Origin: Candidatus Methanorbis basalitermitum
GTDB lineage: Archaea; Halobacteriota; Methanomicrobia; Methanomicrobiales; Methanocorpusculaceae
Assembly (NCBI GenBank): GCA_031287415.1
Contig: JAITSY010000010.1
Location: forward strand, 1-36,501
Length of the DNA stretch: 36,501 nucleotides
Reading direction: 5' to 3'
The notes below the pieces were generated by a model. That model saw only the letters and a list, made by a program, of their open reading frames with translations, did not search any database and had not been told where the DNA came from. The translations under genes were made by a program, and so were the position numbers. Positions 1-9,291 of this stretch are shown here, in pieces. The number at the start of each line of letters is the position of its first letter. Position 1 is the first letter of the stretch.

Positions 1-84
1 CCGACCAAGACACCAGGCTTTGGTGCACTCGGGGCACTGGCGGGCCTTGGTGCAGTAGCCGCTCTCATACTCCGCAGACACTAA
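1..84 (+). CDS. C-terminal end of a PGF-CTERM surface protein (partial)
   Basis: The window opens inside a gene; only the last 27 codons and a TAA are visible. They read PTKTPGFGALGALAGLG followed by a short hydrophobic stretch and a terminal RRH. This is the tripartite PGF-CTERM sorting signal: a Pro-Gly-Phe motif, one transmembrane segment and a basic tail. Proteins with this tail are known substrates of archaeosortase A, which removes the tail and links the protein to a membrane lipid, so the missing upstream part is probably an S-layer or other exported surface protein. The nature of that protein cannot be told from here. Confidence 0.85.
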   Translation, partial: PTKTPGFGALGALAGLGAVAALILRRH

Positions 85-545
85 CTGCGTGAACCACCAA
101 GAGGGACCAGGGGGACCTCTGCCAGCCTGATGTCAGGTAGGTGCAGCAAATCCCGGAAAAACCCTGGTAATCTCTTTTTCCGAAAAAATGCAGACCCTCT
201 TTTTCCCAAATATGCGGCGCATGGTTCAGCTACCATGCAATTATCGCAGGCATGCAGCAAATAGGCAATGCAGTGATTCCATTCAGAAGCACTGCAGCTT
301 CATTACATCAGGCAGTTCCTTTTCCCAGCTGACCGCTCCTTCTAAACCCACATCCTAACAGGCCTCTCATCAATGCATATTGCAATGGAGAGCTGCGGCA
401 GGATGAAAACACCCCTGTTTTTGCGTATTCTGCACCGTGGACATGCTGCCAGCAGACGATTACATCCTGGGTTGCCGAAGTACAGACTGTCGCGAGATGA
501 ACACTGATTTTATCACCTATCACTCACCATTGTTACATTGATATC
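85..545. other. Intergenic region with hairpins, no gene seen
   Basis: No convincing coding region is present. Short inverted repeats are visible: CCTGA-TG-TCAGG at 126-137, and a perfect 7-bp stem GCATGGT/ACCATGC with a 6-nt loop at 219-238. T-rich tracts at about 172-180 and 198-206 could terminate the upstream surface-protein transcript. The region resembles the hairpin-rich spacers elsewhere in the window but lacks the CCTCTGATAGAGG module. The promoter of the NfeD gene should lie toward the right end; I see no clear TATA box. Confidence 0.5.
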
Positions 546-1010
546 ATGCTTGAAACACTCTTGAATCCCGCAATGTTTCCGTGGGCTCTCATTGTTATCG
601 GAGCAGCCTTCCTTCTCATCGAAACGGCAACGCCAGGATTTTTCATGGCAGTCCCAGGTACTGCCATGATCATTCTCGGACTCATGGTTCTTGCTGGTAT
701 TGACATCTTTACATCGCCGATCGGTGTTGGTATCGCCGTGATTGCCGCAATTTTTGCAGCCACGGTGAGCATTTTCTTTTACCGGAGAATATCCCCTGAT
801 CAGACGCCGGTCACCACCAGGCAGGACACCCTTGCCGGCAAAGAAGGCCGCGTTATTATTGAGGTGATTCCCGATGCCATCTCCGGCAAAGTTGACATCT
901 CCGGCATAGTCTGGAGCGCCAAAAGCACGGGAGCAGTACTTGCACCCGGAACAAAAATACAGGTGACCACCGCTAGCGGCGTTCACCTAACCGTTGAGGA
1001 AGTTACCTAA
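546..1010 (+). CDS. NfeD-like membrane protein
   Basis: 154 aa. The N-terminal half (about residues 10-80) has hydrophobic segments separated by short Gly/Pro loops, and the C-terminal half (about 90-150) is a small soluble beta-rich domain with the pattern GKEGRV...SGKVDISGIVWSAKS, typical of the OB-fold of short NfeD proteins. Such proteins partner with SPFH/stomatin proteins in membrane microdomain organisation or membrane protein quality control (family knowledge). The SPFH gene follows immediately: the TAA at 1008-1010 abuts its ATG at 1011, which indicates translational coupling. The long form of NfeD carries a ClpP-like serine protease domain; this short form lacks it. The start ATG at 546 is the first in frame and places the hydrophobic segment properly. 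Confidence 0.85.
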   Translation: MLETLLNPAMFPWALIVIGAAFLLIETATPGFFMAVPGTAMIILGLMVLAGIDIFTSPIGVGIAVIAAIFAATVSIFFYRRISPDQTPVTTRQDTLAGKEGRVIIEVIPDAISGKVDISGIVWSAKSTGAVLAPGTKIQVTTASGVHLTVEEVT

Positions 1011-2105
1011 ATGAATGTTTTCACTATCATAGCCATCGTGCTCATATTCATCGTTCTCTACATATTTGCCAAGGGCGTGGTAATCATTCAGCCCTATCAA
1101 ATGGGTCTTGCAATCCGTCTCGGTACCTATGTCGGCCGAAAGAACCCTGGTTTCAAGTGGATCGTGCCGTTCATCACAGAGATCATCAAACTCGATCTCA
1201 GAACACAAGTTATCGATGTCCCGTCACAGGAAGTTATCACCAAAGACAACTCCCCGACTGACGTTGACGCAATTATTTACATCCGTGTCACAGACCCCGA
1301 ACGTGCCTGCTTCGAGGTCAAGAACTATCGCCAAGCAACCGTCGCCCTCGCGCAGACGAGTCTTCGCGGGATCATCGGTGATATGGAACTTGACGAAGTC
1401 CTCTACAACCGCGACATGATCAACAACCGCCTCAGAGACATCCTTGACAAAGAGACTGATCAGTGGGGAGTCAAAATTGAACGGGTAGAGATCAAAGAGG
1501 TCAACCCAATAGGCGCCGTCAAGCAGGCGATGACCGAACAGACCGCAGCCGAACGAGAACGGCGTGCAGCAATCCTTCGTGCCGACGGAGAAAAACGTGC
1601 TGCAATTCTCAAAGCCGAAGGTCTCCGTCAGAGCATGATCCTTGAGTCAGAGGGTGAACGGCAGAGTAAAATCCTCCGTGCCGAAGGTGAGCGCCAGAGC
1701 AAAATCCTGCAGGCACAGGGAGAAGCCCAAGGACTGCGGATCATCGCACTCGGTGCCCGTCCTCTGGAGAAGAAGGCTATCACCGTGCTTTCGCTGAACG
1801 CTCTTCAGAAGATGGCCGACGGTCAGGCGACGAAGATTATCTTCCCGTTCGAGATCTCAAGCCTGATCAAACAGGGAGCAAAGTACCTTGGTGCCGAGGA
1901 GATCACGGCAGACGATAATGCTCCAGAGATTTATCTCGACGAAAGCATCCTTGGAACCCTTCCCGACCTGAATGAGATTGCAAAAGCAGTTGAGTCTGTC
2001 AAACCGCCGGAGAATCAGCAAGCCGATCCGGCTGTAACGGAGGAGGGTCCGCTCAGCGGATCGGAGGGAGCAATCGACTCTTCCTGCATCAGGATCAGAG
2101 AGTGA
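1011..2105 (+). CDS. SPFH/band 7 (stomatin-like) membrane protein
   Basis: 364 aa. A single N-terminal membrane segment (about residues 3-22) is followed by the band 7 domain (about 25-185; note QPYQMGLAIRLGTYVGRKNPG and the conserved ITKDNSPTDVDAIIYIRV). A charged helical region of about residues 180-250 contains repeats of the type RAEGERQSKILQAQGEAQG, which form the oligomerising coiled coil of stomatins and prohibitins. The C-terminal 50 residues are acidic and low-complexity. Stomatin-like proteins form ring- or cage-like oligomers at the membrane and work with NfeD partners, here the upstream gene. The gene starts directly after the NfeD stop and is almost certainly co-transcribed with it. 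Substrate and exact role are unknown. Confidence 0.9.
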   Translation: MNVFTIIAIVLIFIVLYIFAKGVVIIQPYQMGLAIRLGTYVGRKNPGFKWIVPFITEIIKLDLRTQVIDVPSQEVITKDNSPTDVDAIIYIRVTDPERACFEVKNYRQATVALAQTSLRGIIGDMELDEVLYNRDMINNRLRDILDKETDQWGVKIERVEIKEVNPIGAVKQAMTEQTAAERERRAAILRADGEKRAAILKAEGLRQSMILESEGERQSKILRAEGERQSKILQAQGEAQGLRIIALGARPLEKKAITVLSLNALQKMADGQATKIIFPFEISSLIKQGAKYLGAEEITADDNAPEIYLDESILGTLPDLNEIAKAVESVKPPENQQADPAVTEEGPLSGSEGAIDSSCIRIRE

Positions 2106-2148
2106 CAGATGGTGTTCCGCCAGGCAGATCGACCGAATATTTTCTTTT

Positions 2149-2240
2149 GTTGCACATCTCTGATAGAGATTACGCCGAAACGGTCGACTGCGTGCAGTGA
2201 TTGCACGTGGAACACGTGCAACGCTGCAACTCGCGGTCAC
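2149..2240 (+). repeat. Dispersed palindromic element, copy 1
   Basis: The spacer between the SPFH and HEAT-repeat genes contains TGCACATCTCTGATAGAG followed by ATTACGC (2151-2175). The hairpin TCTCTGATAGAGA (2157-2169) corresponds to CCTCTGATAGAGG in the other copies, with both outer bases changed so that pairing is kept. It is followed by further short palindromes such as GCACGTGGAACACGTGC (about 2203-2219). The flanking words (TGCACA before, TTACGC after) match the copy at 9069-9097. Confidence 0.6.
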
Positions 2241-2286
2241 CTGATAACGAACAGCCGTCTTTGGAACAGGTCCCTCTGGTGAAGTA

Positions 2287-2775
2287 ATGGCCGCGGATCT
2301 TGGTGTGTGTTTTCGTTCCCTTTGTGACGCGTCTCTTAACGTCCGTCACGCCGCGGTCGAGGAGATTGCCACGGTAGGCCGTGTCTACCCAGGCGATGTC
2401 GTGCCTGCTGTGATCGCAGAGCTTATCAAGGCAACGCCTGACCGTTGCTGGTATCTCGGCAGATCGCTTGTGAAGATGGGAGCCGTGATTATTCCGATCA
2501 TGCTCAAGTATGCGGAGCTGGAGGAAAACATGGATGTGCAGAAGTACTTTGGTGCGGTACTGGCATCCTTTGGTGATGCTGCTATCCTGCCACTTATCTC
2601 ACTCTTCTCGTCAGCAAATCCTATGACCAGGGGCATGGTGTCGGCAGCTCTCGTGCAACTTGAGGCCACGGCTGTGCCAGCGCTGATCCGGGCTGCACAA
2701 GACGACGACCCACAGATTAAGCTCTGCATTGAGCTGACGCTTACCAAACTCCATATATTTGACTACTCATTTTGA
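2287..2775 (+). CDS. HEAT-repeat protein
   Basis: 162 aa, built almost wholly of paired alpha helices with the spacing of HEAT/PBS-lyase-like repeats: DASLNVRHAAVEEIATVG, then WYLGRSLVKMGAVIIPIML, FGAVLASFGDAAILPLISL and VSAALVQLEATAVPALIRA. These repeats normally form a protein-binding solenoid; no catalytic residues are visible. A GGTGA ribosome binding site lies just before the ATG. The gene ends 9 nt before the polC start and the two are surely co-transcribed, so a role with DNA polymerase D or replication is possible, but that is inference from position only. Confidence 0.8.
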   Translation: MAADLGVCFRSLCDASLNVRHAAVEEIATVGRVYPGDVVPAVIAELIKATPDRCWYLGRSLVKMGAVIIPIMLKYAELEENMDVQKYFGAVLASFGDAAILPLISLFSSANPMTRGMVSAALVQLEATAVPALIRAAQDDDPQIKLCIELTLTKLHIFDYSF

Positions 2776-2784
2776 CTACGAATA

Positions 2785-5700
2785 ATGGCAGAACTCGTAA
2801 CATCCCCTCGCTACCGTGCATATCTGGATCATCTGATCAGCGAGCTTGATCGGGCAATGGAAATTGCACAGGCCGCAAAGGCAAAGGGATTTGATCCTCG
2901 GACTGAGGTGGAGATTCCCGTCGCCAGCGATCTCGCAGGCCGTGTAGAGGCACTCCTGAACTACAAGGGAGTTGCCGCCCGTATCCGTGAACTTGAGGAG
3001 AGAATGTCACGAGAGGAGGCGTCGCTGAAGATAGGTGATGCGTTTGTATCCCGCGAGTTTGGGGAGACAACACGGGAAGAAATTCTCGATCATGCGATTC
3101 GTGCCTCTGTGGCCCTTCTTACGGAGGGCGTGGTTGCAGCACCAACAGAGGGTATTGGCAAAATCGGGATCAAGAAAAATGATGACGGTTCCGAGTACCT
3201 TGTCATCTACTATGCAGGACCGATTCGTTCCGCCGGAGGTACGGCGCAGGCACTGTCGGTTCTTGTCGGTGATTATGTGCGCCGTCTTCTAAACCTTGAC
3301 CGCTATAAGCCCCGCGCGGAGGAGATAGAACGCTACGTTGAGGAACTGAAGCAGTACAACGGTATTCAAAGCATGCAGTATCTCCCCAAGGATGATGATA
3401 TCCGTCTCATTATCCGCAACTGTCCCGTCTGCATCAATGGGGAACCGACAGAGAATGAGGAGATATCCGGTTACCGAAATCTTGAACGTGTGGAGACGAA
3501 CGTTGTCCGCGGAGGCATGTGCCTCGTGATTGCTGAGGGCATCGGCCTGAAGGCGCCAAAGATCCAGAAGAATGTGGCAAAAATGCATCTTGACGGATGG
3601 GAGTGGCTCGAGACGCTCATCTCGGGCACTGCGTCCATATCACCAGATGAGGAAGAGGAACCGGGCATCCATCCAAAGGACAAGTACCTGCGGGATATGC
3701 TTGCAGGCAGGCCGCCGTTTTCCTATCCGATGCGAAAAGGGGGGTTCCGCCTCCGACTCGGCCGTTGTCGGAACACCGGTTTTGCAACATGTGGTTTCAA
3801 TCCGGCGACACTGCATGTGCTTGATGATTATCTGGCAATCGGAACCCAGATGAAGGTGGAGCGACCAGGCAAGGCCTGCGGCGTGGCGCCCTGCGACTCA
3901 ATTGAAGGGCCGACGGTCCGCCTGACCTCAGGCGAGGTCCGGCGGATCGATACGCTGGCCGAGGCCGACAGGCACGTTGATGCAAACGAGATCGCGTACA
4001 TCCTGGATGTCGGCGAAATTCTGATCTCGTACGGCGAGTTCCTCGAAAACAATCATGTTCTTGCCCCACCAAGCTACTGCGAGGAGTGGTGGCTGCAGGA
4101 AGGGGGGCCGCGCCACCCTGAGAGTGAAGCTGAAGCCATCTCGTTTGTTGCAGAAGGGGCATACCTACATCCCAACTACACCTGGTTCTGGGACGACTGT
4201 ACCGGGGATCAGATTAAAAATCTCTCGGATAAAGTGTCGGCAACTGGGTTGGTCAGGGACGGCGTGCTCTACATCCCGGCCGATTCTGAGGTGAAATCTA
4301 TTCTCGAGGAGCTTTTGGTCCCCCATACTGTTGAGGACTACCACTATGTAATCAGAATGCCGCTTGCGCTGATTGCGGGTCTTGGCCTGTCCTACACACT
4401 TGAGAAAAATGCCGCGTGGAACACGTTACCGCCATTTACGAATGGACTTGTGATGGCCGAACACCTTTCTGGCATTAAAATGCGGTCGAAGGCAGGAACC
4501 CGCATAGGCGGCCGTATGGGCCGCCCGGGCAAGTCCGCTCCCCGGAAGATGAAGCCGCCGGTTCATGTGCTATTTCCAATCGGCGAGGCGGGTGGTCTGA
4601 GGCGATCGATCGACAATGCGGCAAAATTTTGCGATACTGATGTGTCAAACCAGACATTTTCGGGGACGGCGGTGACGACCGGACAAATTGAGGGCCTGAT
4701 TCATGTTGAGGCTGGTGAGCGGAAGTGTCCGCACTGCAGAGTGGTGACCTTTAAGAGCCGATGCCCGCACTGCGGCTCACATACAGAGGCGGTGTATCGC
4801 TGTCCGCGGTGCAGTACTGCAGGGCAGCCGAACGGGGAACTGTGTCCACGATGCGGCTCCCCGCTTGTCTGCCGGAAGGAAAATCTGATGAGTCTCCGGC
4901 AGGAGTACATTGCGGCGCTTGCGGTAACTTGTCTGTCTGCGAGCGATATTCCTGAGCTGAAGGGCGTTCGCGGACTTAGTTCCAGGGAACGTGTGGTTGA
5001 GCCGCTGGAAAAAGGAATTCTTCGCGCAGCAAATGGTGTGTATGTGTTCCGCGACGGAACGGTCCGCTATGATATGATCGATCTCCCCTTAACGCACTTC
5101 CGTCCGGCGGAAATTTCAGTTTCGATTGAAAAGCTCCGCATCATCGGGTACACGAAAGACAGACATGGTAGGGAGCTTGTCTCTTCGGATCAACTGGTAG
5201 AGCTGCTGCCGCAGGATATTCTAGTCTCAGAGGACTGCGGGGAATATCTAGTACGGGTGGCGAAATACATCGATCAGCTCCTCGAAAGGCTCTACAATCT
5301 TGGACCGTTCTACCGGGCAGAAGCTCCCGAGGATCTGGTAGGCCAGCTTGTCATGGGTCTTGCCCCCCATACAAGTGCGGGGGTTCTCGCCCGATTAATC
5401 GGGTTTACGAAGGCAAAAGCTGGCTATGCCCATCCATTTTACCATGCGGCGAAAAGGCGGAACTGCGACGGAGATGAGGACTGCGTAATGCTTTTAATGG
5501 ACGGGCTGGTAAATTTTTCGCGTTCGTTCCTGCCGAGTACCCGCGGCGGTACGATGGATGCTCCGCTTGTGCTGACGACAACACTGAATCCGAAAGAGGT
5601 GGACAAGGAGACACTGAACGTGGATGTGATGAGCCGTTATCCGCTTGCGATATATCTGGCCTGTCTTACCTATACGCCGCCGAAGACTTTGGAGAATATT

Positions 5701-6222
5701 GTGGATCATGTTGAGAGCCGTCTGGGGACTCCTGCACAATTCGAGGGATTTTCGTTCTCGCACGACACACGCGACATTTCCGATGGTCCGCTTGATACGA
5801 TGTACACAAATCCTATGTTGAAAGGAACGACGGAAAAAATCAAGGCAGAACTTGCCCTTGCTGACCGCATTCGTGCAGTGGAGACGGATGATCTTGTGGA
5901 GCGCATCATCAATAGCCATCTGATGCCGGATCTGATCGGCAACCTGCGGGCATTTTCCCGGCAGTCATTTCGCTGTCCACGGTGTAAAAGGAGCTTTCGC
6001 AGAATTCCGATATCCGGGAAGTGTACGAAGTGCGGGGCGGTGCTGAAGGCGACGATGCACAAAGGGAATGTGACGAAGTATCTGGAGATTGCAAAGTACA
6101 TGTCCGAGCATTACAAGCTTTCGGAGTACACGAACCAGCGGATTGCGGTGATGGAGATGAATATCTGGTCAACATTCGGTCAGAAGGAGAAACAGCAGAT
6201 GGATCTGTCGGACTTCTTCTAA
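2785..6222 (+). CDS. polC: DNA polymerase D large catalytic subunit (DP2)
   Basis: 1145 aa, the catalytic subunit of the archaeal replicative D-family polymerase; the small exonuclease subunit DP1 is not in this window. The active-site motif NCDGDED is at residues 893-899, with D895 and D897 corresponding to the metal-binding aspartates. Zinc-ribbon cysteine pairs lie at about 648-695 (CPHC, CPHC, CPRC, CPRC) and again near 1064-1085 (CPRC...CTKC). The C-terminus, QMDLSDFF, is a PCNA-interacting (PIP) box matching QxxLxxFF. The reading frame is continuous and the length is that of an intein-free DP2. The gene is preceded closely by a HEAT-repeat gene. Start ATG at 2785 gives the usual N-terminal helix (SPRYRAYLDHL). 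Confidence 0.97.
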   Translation: MAELVTSPRYRAYLDHLISELDRAMEIAQAAKAKGFDPRTEVEIPVASDLAGRVEALLNYKGVAARIRELEERMSREEASLKIGDAFVSREFGETTREEILDHAIRASVALLTEGVVAAPTEGIGKIGIKKNDDGSEYLVIYYAGPIRSAGGTAQALSVLVGDYVRRLLNLDRYKPRAEEIERYVEELKQYNGIQSMQYLPKDDDIRLIIRNCPVCINGEPTENEEISGYRNLERVETNVVRGGMCLVIAEGIGLKAPKIQKNVAKMHLDGWEWLETLISGTASISPDEEEEPGIHPKDKYLRDMLAGRPPFSYPMRKGGFRLRLGRCRNTGFATCGFNPATLHVLDDYLAIGTQMKVERPGKACGVAPCDSIEGPTVRLTSGEVRRIDTLAEADRHVDANEIAYILDVGEILISYGEFLENNHVLAPPSYCEEWWLQEGGPRHPESEAEAISFVAEGAYLHPNYTWFWDDCTGDQIKNLSDKVSATGLVRDGVLYIPADSEVKSILEELLVPHTVEDYHYVIRMPLALIAGLGLSYTLEKNAAWNTLPPFTNGLVMAEHLSGIKMRSKAGTRIGGRMGRPGKSAPRKMKPPVHVLFPIGEAGGLRRSIDNAAKFCDTDVSNQTFSGTAVTTGQIEGLIHVEAGERKCPHCRVVTFKSRCPHCGSHTEAVYRCPRCSTAGQPNGELCPRCGSPLVCRKENLMSLRQEYIAALAVTCLSASDIPELKGVRGLSSRERVVEPLEKGILRAANGVYVFRDGTVRYDMIDLPLTHFRPAEISVSIEKLRIIGYTKDRHGRELVSSDQLVELLPQDILVSEDCGEYLVRVAKYIDQLLERLYNLGPFYRAEAPEDLVGQLVMGLAPHTSAGVLARLIGFTKAKAGYAHPFYHAAKRRNCDGDEDCVMLLMDGLVNFSRSFLPSTRGGTMDAPLVLTTTLNPKEVDKETLNVDVMSRYPLAIYLACLTYTPPKTLENIVDHVESRLGTPAQFEGFSFSHDTRDISDGPLDTMYTNPMLKGTTEKIKAELALADRIRAVETDDLVERIINSHLMPDLIGNLRAFSRQSFRCPRCKRSFRRIPISGKCTKCGAVLKATMHKGNVTKYLEIAKYMSEHYKLSEYTNQRIAVMEMNIWSTFGQKEKQQMDLSDFF

Positions 6223-6274
6223 ACAAAGCAGGGCGCACGGCAAAACCTTTTTTGCTTTGAGCATAGGAACTTCG

Positions 6275-8547
6275 TCACTGGTAAGGTGGGATAGGTGCGG
6301 CCAGACGTTTTTCCCCGTCTCGGCATATTTCTGGATCTTTTTGCGGTTTCAGAGCAAAGGTCATTGCTTCTTGCGCACACTCTTCTGTATCGGGAAGAAT
6401 AATATCTCCTGAAGAGACGACGCCTATCACACTGCCACAGTTCTCACGAAGGAGGGCGTGGTGCCACTGGATAAATATTTCATTACCATTGCTGCAGACC
6501 GCAGGACCGCTGTAGATGTGACCCTCCACATTCAACATGCCGGAGATAATTTGTTCAAACGCTTGAAAACGGCTTTCCCCGGCATGCTTGGGGACAACTA
6601 TCTCAAACCAATTTTGCCCGACCAGATCCGACTCGGAGTATCCGAGAAGTTTTGCGCCGTAGCGGTTGATCATCTCAACTATGCCGTCGCGGCGTACAGC
6701 AGCAAGCATGACGCCCGCAACATCTAAATAGCTCCGCGTTTTGTCGCGTTCCTGCTGAAGTTTTTTCTGCAGAAGACAACGGGAAGCAACGGTGCTCATC
6801 TGAAATGCGGTCGACATCAGGATACCCCGAAGAACCACATTCGGTAACTGTGGCGTAATTGAGCCGAGTACGATACAGGCAACGGTTCTACTCTCATGCA
6901 TAACCGGTATGAGGACAAGGGATGCGGCATTGTCCATGGTGGGTATGGTTTCTGTGGGGAAGAGCCCCATCCCGGTATTTGTCAAATATTATCGGCTCAC
7001 CCTTGTGATAATACGGTCCACAATCGAGTTCCGGGGAATGACCGGGGAAAACTTGCCGTCCTTTGGCAGGAAAAGGACGTAATCATCGAAGATACTCCGC
7101 TGGCAGACTGCTATCGCTTCAAACCCACTGATCTTCGGGAGCATCTCCATCGTCGGCCCCCACATCTCCCGCGTAGTGGAGATGCCTTCCAGCACAAAGG
7201 CAAGCTCGCGGGTCATCAGCTGGCGTTTTCTGTATGCAACCTCGTCGGAGATATCGGTTGCCATGGTCAGCAGGTACTCGCAATCAGCGGAAAGCATCAT
7301 CGGCAGTACCCGTGCCAAGATATAGATGGCGGCATTGTCCACCCCGATCCGGTCTTCGGGAACGTTTTCCGGTTTGTGGAATGCCTTGGCATGATCCTGG
7401 GCCCAGGTCAGATGATCTGAACCGAGGCGGGAGAGGAGGTTCGGGGCGAGAAACCCACGGAGGCAGGCCCTGCTCATGTGAAGGAGCTGTTCAGCCGCGA
7501 GATTGGTGTAGACGATGGTGTTCGTTTTGACATCGGCTATGATGATGATTCCCGAGATGCTATCCATGACGCCATCGAGGAACAGTTTCCACCTTTTCGC
7601 ACCAAGTTCGGCATTGCGGCGGCCGGTGACGTCGCGGAGTGCTCCATTGTAGCCGAGGAGCATATTGGATTCTTCATCAAAAGCGACCGGGATTCCGGAG
7701 AACTCGCAGTAGATGCGGCTGCCGTTTTTGCAGACCACAGGGAACTCCCGCAGGGTGAATCCATTTTCCTTGGAGATCTCTGAGGACAGTTTCCAAGAGA
7801 ATCGAGTGTTGGCTCCCGTGGGCATGAACTCGGAAAAAAAACTCTGTCGATCAGTTCCTCGGGCGTGTAACCGCAGATAGCGGTGATCTGCGGACTGATG
7901 CAGCGAATCACACCGCGGGCATCGACGGACCATATGCAGTCCTGCACAGTTTCGACCAGACGGCGGAACATTGTCTCGCTCTGCTCAAGGGCGACCACGG
8001 TGCGGACATGTTCGGTGATGTCGTCAAGAACAACAGTGACGCCGGGTTTTCCATCAGCAAGTACCATTGGATAGATCTTCTGATCAAGATGATACTCCTG
8101 ACCGTTTTGGAAGAGCCGTAGCTCGCCTCGGACTGTGTCGCCGCGAAGGGCACGGCGGATATGTTCGATGAGCATATCACTGCAGAGCGGCTTTGCGGGA
8201 CCATCATAGATGCGGGAACCGATAATTTCGTCGGAGGTAATGGACAAAAAGGAGAGCAGAGCTTCGTTTGTCTGCATGATTCCCAGATCCGCGTCAACTA
8301 ACAACACCATCTCAGAAGAGAGATTCAGCATTGCGGAGACCGGCACACGTTTGGCGAGGAAGAAGACTTTTGCTTTGCCAAACGTTCGCATCTCCACCTG
8401 ACCAGAGACAAGAAGGGTGTCCATGTAGCGTGCGACGGTGTTCCTATTGAGATGCTCTGCCTCTGCGATCTCTGTGACTGACATTCCACGCGGATTATCG
8501 CTGGGATGTGCAAGAATATTGGAATATTCTTCTGCCGATTCCCCCAT
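6275..8547 (-). pseudogene. HTH-PAS-GAF sensory regulator, frameshifted and with a nonsense codon
   Basis: Reading leftward from ATG at 8547, about 757 codons can be reconstructed across two lesions. The order is: a winged-helix DNA-binding domain (about residues 15-70, MSVTEIAEAEHLNRNTVARY), three PAS domains, a GAF domain, and a last PAS domain near the C-terminus (GIVEMINRYGAKLLGYSES). No histidine kinase domain follows, as in the one-component HTH-PAS regulators of Methanomicrobiales. The second PAS domain breaks at an 8-T run (minus strand; 7834-7841), where continuation needs a shift of frame. The GAF domain is cut by an in-frame TAA at 6989-6991; downstream codons stay in the same frame. 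Either lesion might be a sequencing error, but two make true decay likely. The signal sensed is unknown. Confidence 0.85.
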
Positions 8548-8667
8548 TATTCATTTATTTGCCGTAGATGACCATAATGTTTTTTTCAGGACGGGGTCTC
8601 AATGCCTGACATAAACGCTATGCAATGAACGATGCTTTTAAATATAATTGCTGAGAACACTATAGTA

Positions 8668-8849
8668 GCAGCCGATGAAAATAGCATCGGTTGCAGACAG
8701 ATCTGCAAAAATCAACCGAACTACACCCCATGTCCTGGGTTGAGACACATCCTTCTCTACAGAGTGCGGGTCTGCCCTAACACGATATCATCCCTCTAAA
8801 TGGTTAATGACACACGTACCACTCTCAAAACCCCCATTTTTCTTTTTCT
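8668..8849 (+). ncRNA. Candidate structured small RNA
   Basis: A TATA-like box at 8637-8645 predicts a transcript start near 8667. Just downstream are CCGATG-AAAATAG-CATCGG (8672-8690) and TGCAGA-CAGA-TCTGCA (8692-8707), two perfect 6-bp stems. T-rich sequence at about 8837-8849 could end a transcript of about 180 nt. The same TATA-like box is nearly symmetrical and could instead serve the sensor gene on the minus strand. No known RNA family is recognised; this is inference only. Confidence 0.25.
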
Positions 8850-9068
8850 GTGAACTGATAATTGATCACTCTCCACACTTCCTTACCCATTCCCTGTTTT
8901 CCCAGGGTTGACAATAAACTGAGTGCGGGAATGGGTGATCTGAACAGTTACTGTATTCGCTCTCTCTCGCGCGCGGGAGAATGCAAAATTGAGAAGGAGT
9001 CCTGCTGCGTTTATCCCGTGCGGCCTCTGTCTTGCTGGTTTCTGTATGACCACTGGGCATGCATTAGC

Positions 9069-9205
9069 TGCACACGCCTCTGATAGAGGTTACGCAGCCA
9101 TATCTGCACATGTAGCAAGCAAGGCTTGGCCTTGCGTCGTCGGCAGCGTACACCGCGGGATAAGCATCTCGCCAGAGCGACAAGCATTTCGCTGCCATGC
9201 AACTG
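9069..9205 (+). repeat. Dispersed palindromic element, copy 2 (most complete)
   Basis: Three hairpin modules follow one another. CCTCTGATAGAGG lies at 9077-9089. CAAGGC-TTG-GCCTTG lies at about 9120-9134. CGGGAT-AAGC-ATCTCG lies at about 9156-9171 and is followed by CCAGAGCG...CGCTGCCATGCA. All three recur in the copies at 10770-10985 (inverted) and 19637-19760, partly with compensating base changes. It lies downstream of purF (convergent side) and does not encode a plausible protein. Confidence 0.75.
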
Positions 9206-9291
9206 TAATCGAGATGGCATCAGTTTATGTACCGCCACCAAGTACGGCCAATGGTTTGGAAAAGCGTCTGTTTTTTCGCGAGAGGAGTAAG

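Larger units (their letters stand above)
8548..9291. other. 744-bp intergenic region between sensor pseudogene and purF
   Basis: No supported protein-coding gene is present; long open frames in the right part are the reverse shadow of purF or run through repeat sequence. The left part holds a TATA-like box (TTTAAATA, 8637-8645) followed by two perfect hairpins, described separately as a possible small RNA. The right part holds a copy of the dispersed palindromic element (9069-9205). A 22-codon open frame starts at ATG 8675, just inside the first hairpin, but there is nothing else to support it. Confidence 0.5.

Noticed and set aside
308-523. 71-codon minus-strand frame
   Set aside because: Cys/Ser-rich without domain or start signals; lies in hairpin-containing spacer.
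2785-6222. Intein in DP2
   Set aside because: Some archaeal polC genes carry one, but this frame has intein-free length and an uninterrupted active-site region.
6986-6994. Readthrough or recoding of the stop in the sensor gene
   Set aside because: The codon is TAA, not the TAG used for pyrrolysine, and the gene also has a frameshift.
7834-7841. Programmed frameshift at the T8 run
   Set aside because: The downstream product would still end at the in-frame TAA inside the GAF domain, so functional recoding is unlikely.
8690-8760. tRNA-like sequence with GGGTTGAGAC
   Set aside because: No cloverleaf, acceptor stem or T-arm consensus can be formed.
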